From: Chloroflexia bacterium SDU3-3
GTDB lineage: Bacteria; Chloroflexota; Chloroflexia; Chloroflexales; Roseiflexaceae
Direction: 5' to 3'
DNA: 64,000 bases
NCBI GenBank assembly: GCA_009268125.1
Contig: WBOU01000022.1
Location: 28,389-92,388, forward strand
Below are positions 61,378-64,000 of this stretch, in pieces. The translations under genes were made by a program, and so were the position numbers. The notes beneath the pieces are model-generated. The model did no database searches, was not told the DNA's origin, and saw nothing but the letters and a program-made list of their open reading frames with translations. Each line of letters opens with the position of its first letter. The stretch's first letter is position 1.

Positions 61378-61421
61378 GGGGCGAGGGAAGCTCCAGCGCT
61401 TCCCTCGCCCCTTTTCTTTTT
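61378..61421 (+). terminator. Attenuator terminator before argF
   Basis: A perfect 14-bp stem GGGGCGAGGGAAGC (61378-61391) with 61398-61411, 6-nt loop, then TTTTCTTTTT. It lies 36 bp before the argF ATG. Confidence 0.92.
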
Positions 61422-61456
61422 CCCCGGATGGCCGCCCACTCACTTTGGAGAACGCA

Positions 61457-62410
61457 ATGCCTCACTCACTCTTCGGGCGCGATCTGCTGACGCTCGACGC
61501 CTACACACCCAGCCAGATCGCCGACATCATCAGCGCCGCCGCCACCCTCAAGGCCCAGCTGCGCCGTGGCGAGCCACACCACCTGCTGGCTGGCAAGTCG
61601 CTTGCCATGATCTTCCTCAAGCACTCGACCCGCACCCGCTCCTCTTTCGAGGTAGGCATGTACCAGCTGGGCGGCCAGGCCATCTTCCTCAGCGCCAACG
61701 AGGTGCAGATCTCGCGCGGCGAGACGCTGGCCGACACCGCCCGCGTGCTCTCGCGCTACACCCACGCGATCATGGCCCGCGTCTTCGCCCACAGCCAGAT
61801 CGAGGAGCTGGCCGAGGGCGCGAGCGTGCCTGTGATCAACGGCCTCTCCGACCTCAGCCACCCGGTGCAGGCCCTGGCCGACGCGCTCACCATCAAGGAG
61901 AAGTTTGGCGGCACCGCTGGCGTGCGGCTGGCCTACTTCGGCGATGGCAATAATATGACCAACGCCCTGCTGGACATCGCGCCGCGCATTGGCATGCACA
62001 TCAGCGTGGCCACGCCCCCCGGCTACGAGCCCGACCCCCAGGTGCTGGCCAGCGCCCGCGCCGCCGCCGAGCAGGCCGAAACCGAGGTGCGGTTCACCCA
62101 CGACCCCTACGAGGCCGCAGCCGACGCCGATGTGCTCTACAGCGATGTGTGGGTGAGCATGGGCCAGACCGACACCGAGGAGCGGATCGCGGCCATGCGG
62201 CCCTACGCCATCACCCAGAAGCTGCTCGACTCGGCCCCCAGCCGCGCGATCTTCCTGCACTGCCTGCCCATGCACCGTGGCGAGGAGGTCGACGCGTCGG
62301 TGGCCGATGGCCCGCGCTCGTTCGTATTCGACCAGGCCGAAAACCGGCTGCACATCCACAAGGCCATCCTGGCCCTGCTGTGCTCGCCCGAGGCCGAGCG
62401 GCTAGTCTAG
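61457..62410 (+). CDS. argF: Ornithine carbamoyltransferase
   Basis: 317 residues from ATG at 61457 with GGAG 6 bases upstream. Conserved motifs are KHSTRTRSSFEVG (carbamoyl phosphate binding), LSDLSHPVQALADALT (HPxQ), YFGDGNNMTNAL and FLHCLPMHRG (HCLP, ornithine binding). It makes citrulline from ornithine and carbamoyl phosphate in arginine synthesis. Expression is probably controlled by the leader peptide and terminator directly upstream. Confidence 0.96.
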   Translation: MPHSLFGRDLLTLDAYTPSQIADIISAAATLKAQLRRGEPHHLLAGKSLAMIFLKHSTRTRSSFEVGMYQLGGQAIFLSANEVQISRGETLADTARVLSRYTHAIMARVFAHSQIEELAEGASVPVINGLSDLSHPVQALADALTIKEKFGGTAGVRLAYFGDGNNMTNALLDIAPRIGMHISVATPPGYEPDPQVLASARAAAEQAETEVRFTHDPYEAAADADVLYSDVWVSMGQTDTEERIAAMRPYAITQKLLDSAPSRAIFLHCLPMHRGEEVDASVADGPRSFVFDQAENRLHIHKAILALLCSPEAERLV

Positions 62411-62415
62411 GGCGC

Positions 62416-62450
62416 AAAAAAGCGGCCCGCGCATCTGGTGCGCGGGCCGC
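62416..62450 (-). terminator. Terminator between argF and the Fur operon
   Basis: A perfect 12-bp stem GCGGCCCGCGCA (62422-62433) with 62439-62450, loop TCTGG, TTTTTT on the minus strand. It could also end argF. Confidence 0.9.
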
Positions 62451-62464
62451 CGCACGCCCCATCG

Positions 62465-62785
62465 CTAGGCGCTGCGCAGCTGGTCGAACTCCTCGCGGGT
62501 GATGAACTCGCCGCCCTCAAGGCTGCGCGAGGTCTCCCGCCGCGCCCGGTCGTAGCGCAGCTCGGCGCGCATGATCCGAAAGCACTTGGAATCCATAATC
62601 TCCTTGTGCAGCACATACTCCGCCGCAATATCGTCATCCCCATACTCGGGAACCAGATCGTTGCGCGGATCGACCCGCACGTGCACAGGCGAGCCACAGC
62701 GCGAGCAGCGCACATACAGGTGGATAGCGCCATCGGCGCTGCCGCCAGCAGGCGCGCCGCCAAACAGCCGACGCAAAAAATCCAT
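62465..62785 (-). CDS. Small zinc-ribbon-like protein of unknown function
   Basis: 106 residues. After a short basic N-terminus (MDFLRRLFGG) comes YVRCSRCGSPVHVRVDPRND, a CxxC pair suggesting metal binding, then a helical C-terminal region ending EGGEFITREEFDQLRSA. No partner CxxC is seen, so a single-pair ribbon or dimeric site is likely. Its ATG begins directly after the fur-like stop, so it is probably co-translated with that regulator. Confidence 0.6.
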   Translation of the reverse strand: MDFLRRLFGGAPAGGSADGAIHLYVRCSRCGSPVHVRVDPRNDLVPEYGDDDIAAEYVLHKEIMDSKCFRIMRAELRYDRARRETSRSLEGGEFITREEFDQLRSA

Positions 62786-63262
62786 TCAGCACTCCTCGGG
62801 GGCACGCCCGTGGCCAGCCCCGCCGCACACCGCACAGTAGCCACGCAGGCCCATATGCTGAAGCTCCACGGTAAAGCCATAGCGCTGGGCGATCTGCGAC
62901 TTCAGCGCCACAAACACCTCGTCGCCGATCTCCAGCTCACCGCCGCAGCCAAGGCAGATCAGGTGGTGGTGCTGATCCGAGCGGTTTAGCCCATAGCGCA
63001 CCGGCCCGCCATCCACCGCCAACTTCGAGACCACCCCAGCCTGCTCTAGCCACTGCAGCGTGCGGTAGACTGTTGCAATATTGATGAACGGGTGGAGCGC
63101 ATGCACCTGCGTAAACACGTCCTCGGCGGTCAGGTGCTCGCAGCTCTGCTCAATGATAGCGATCACCGTAAGGCGCTGCGGCGTCAGGCGGTAGCCCTGG
63201 CGCCGCAGCTGCTCCACGATACCAGAAACCTGCATGTGTTCGGTGCCATAATCCTCTGTCAT
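62786..63262 (-). CDS. Fur family metalloregulator
   Basis: 158 residues. The winged helix contains YRLTPQRLTVIAIIEQSCEHLTAEDV and INIATVYRTLQWLEQAGVV, the DNA-binding helix of Fur. The dimerisation domain has DQHHHLICLGCGGELE and a terminal CAVCGG pair, giving the two CxxC sites of the structural zinc. Its sensor metal (Fe, Zn, Mn or peroxide) is not decided by sequence. It could regulate iron or zinc homeostasis. Confidence 0.88.
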   Translation of the reverse strand: MTEDYGTEHMQVSGIVEQLRRQGYRLTPQRLTVIAIIEQSCEHLTAEDVFTQVHALHPFINIATVYRTLQWLEQAGVVSKLAVDGGPVRYGLNRSDQHHHLICLGCGGELEIGDEVFVALKSQIAQRYGFTVELQHMGLRGYCAVCGGAGHGRAPEEC

Positions 63263-63320
63263 GCCCGCCAGTATACCACGCGGGGCCGCCAGCAGAGGTC
63301 AGCGGGCTTGGAAAAGCGCT

Positions 63321-63791
63321 TTAGCTGATGCTGTGGTAGCCGCCACGATAGTACAGCAGCGGCATACCCTCGGTCAGGTGGATCTCCTGCACCTCGCCGA
63401 CATAGATGCTGTGGTCGCCGCCGGGCAGCGCCGCATGCAGGCGGCACTCGATCGAGGCCAGCGCGCCATGCAGCACCGGCCCGCCAGCAACCCCAGGCTC
63501 CCAGGCCACACCCGCAAACTTATCACTATCCGAGCTGGCGAACTTGCGCGAAAGGTGCTCCTGCTCAGCTGCAAGCACATTCACCACAAAATGCCCCGCC
63601 AGGGGAATGATATCGTGGCACGAGACGCGGGTATCAATGCACACCAGCACCAGCTGAGGGCGTAGCGACAGCGAGCTAAACGCGCTCACCGTCATCCCGT
63701 AGGGGGTGCCATCATACATGGTTGTCACCACTGTCACGCCGCTGGCAAAATGGCCCATGGCCTGGCGAAATCGAACTTCTTCAGCAGCCAT
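63321..63791 (-). CDS. Flavin reductase-like FMN-binding protein
   Basis: 156 residues. Motifs: FASGVTVVTTMYDGTPYGMTVSAFSSLSLRPQLVLVCI, typical of the flavin reductase family, quoted here in two blocks ASGVTVVTTMYDG and GMTVSAFSSLSLRP. The NVLAAEQEHLSRKFAS segment and the late GDHSIYVGEVQEIHL strand also fit. Such proteins supply reduced FMN to monooxygenases (HpaC-like). No monooxygenase gene adjoins. Confidence 0.85.
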   Translation of the reverse strand: MAAEEVRFRQAMGHFASGVTVVTTMYDGTPYGMTVSAFSSLSLRPQLVLVCIDTRVSCHDIIPLAGHFVVNVLAAEQEHLSRKFASSDSDKFAGVAWEPGVAGGPVLHGALASIECRLHAALPGGDHSIYVGEVQEIHLTEGMPLLYYRGGYHSIS

Positions 63792-63845
63792 ACCTCTTGT
63801 CTCCCACCAAGTCGCATACTACCAGCAAGCATTATAGCAGCGCAC

Positions 63846-63882
63846 AAAAAAACCACCACCTGAACCTTCGTCCAGGTGGTGG
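63846..63882 (-). terminator. Terminator of tRNA-fMet
   Basis: A 10-bp stem CCACCACCTG (63853-63862) with CAGGTGGTGG (63873-63882), 10-nt loop, TTTTTTT on the minus strand. Confidence 0.9.
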
Positions 63883-63887
63883 GGGGT

Positions 63888-63962
63888 TGGTAGCGGCGGG
63901 TGGATTCGAACCACCGACCTTCGGGTTATGAGCCCGACGAGCTGCCACTGCTCCACGCCGCG
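63888..63962 (-). tRNA. Initiator tRNA-fMet (CAT)
   Basis: The cloverleaf folds with anticodon CAT (minus strand, 63928-63930) in the stem-loop GTCGGGCTCATAACCCGA, which has the three G-C pairs of initiators. Position 1 (C) does not pair with position 72 (T), a second initiator hallmark. The 3-prime CCA is encoded at 63888-63890. Confidence 0.93.
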
Positions 63963-64000
63963 TCAGCTGCCAGCACCCGTGATGCCCTCCTCGGGCGCCA

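Overview
The window is a high-GC bacterial chromosome segment with short intergenic gaps, Shine-Dalgarno starts and some GTG starts. It carries housekeeping genes (rplS, rnhB, proS, purF, rpe, argF, sodA, tRNA-Arg, tRNA-fMet). The combination of RsbR-like PAS/STAS proteins, a LysW-dependent lysine cluster, secreted proteases ending in a YLPL tail and many dispersed intergenic repeats fits the Chloroflexota, class Chloroflexia. That assignment is inference from gene content, not from a search.

Layout. 1-700: chromate transporter pair. 814-10451 (minus strand): a LysW-type alpha-aminoadipate lysine cluster in the order lysT, LysE-type exporter, lysU, homoisocitrate dehydrogenase, lysW, lysX, acetyltransferase, lysY, acetyltransferase, homocitrate-synthase-like enzyme. 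It is headed by a consensus promoter, a lysine-codon leader peptide and a terminator hairpin, which together look like an attenuator. lysZ, lysJ and lysK are not here. 10813-15119: a HEXXH peptidase and a large membrane protease (PqqD-like, M50, cyclic-nucleotide-binding domains). 15927-22295: a membrane glycosyltransferase, an unknown membrane protein and an rplS-methyltransferase-rnhB-solenoid operon. 22700-34344: tRNA-Arg, two RsbR-like STAS proteins (the second overlapping a kinase-like gene without catalytic residues), a subtilase, a SufR-like regulator plus sodA, a TPR protein, rpe and proS. 34446-42280: an FAD oxidoreductase, a histidine phosphatase, an EndoIII-like protein, purF, a thioesterase, an AT-rich foreign-looking gene, a WD40 propeller and a 4-TM protein.

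42573-58656 holds a nickel/urea-flavoured region. An ECF metal transporter (cbiMN, cbiQ, cbiO) has an arginase-family gene inserted between its first two genes, and is followed by an M4 protease and a urease locus. The urease locus is split: ureC lies about 4.8 kb from ureB and ureA, with a repeat-filled stretch, a lipoprotein and a plus-strand two-component system between them, and a sugar-nucleotide-epimerase-like gene between ureA and ureB. 58994-63962: a ParB-like protein, a metallo-beta-lactamase-fold hydrolase, argF behind a second attenuator whose leader peptide carries tandem arginine codons, a Fur-family regulator, a flavin reductase and tRNA-fMet.

The intergenic DNA is unusual. One dispersed family is built from CCAAG/CGAAGG periodic units (eight loci). 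A second is a palindrome-rich composite element whose central stem shows a compensatory base-pair change between copies. There are also three intergenic tandem arrays with a 21-bp period. The strongest new observations are the two amino-acid attenuators, the ureohydrolase inside the nickel/cobalt transporter operon beside a split urease, and the structured repeat element.
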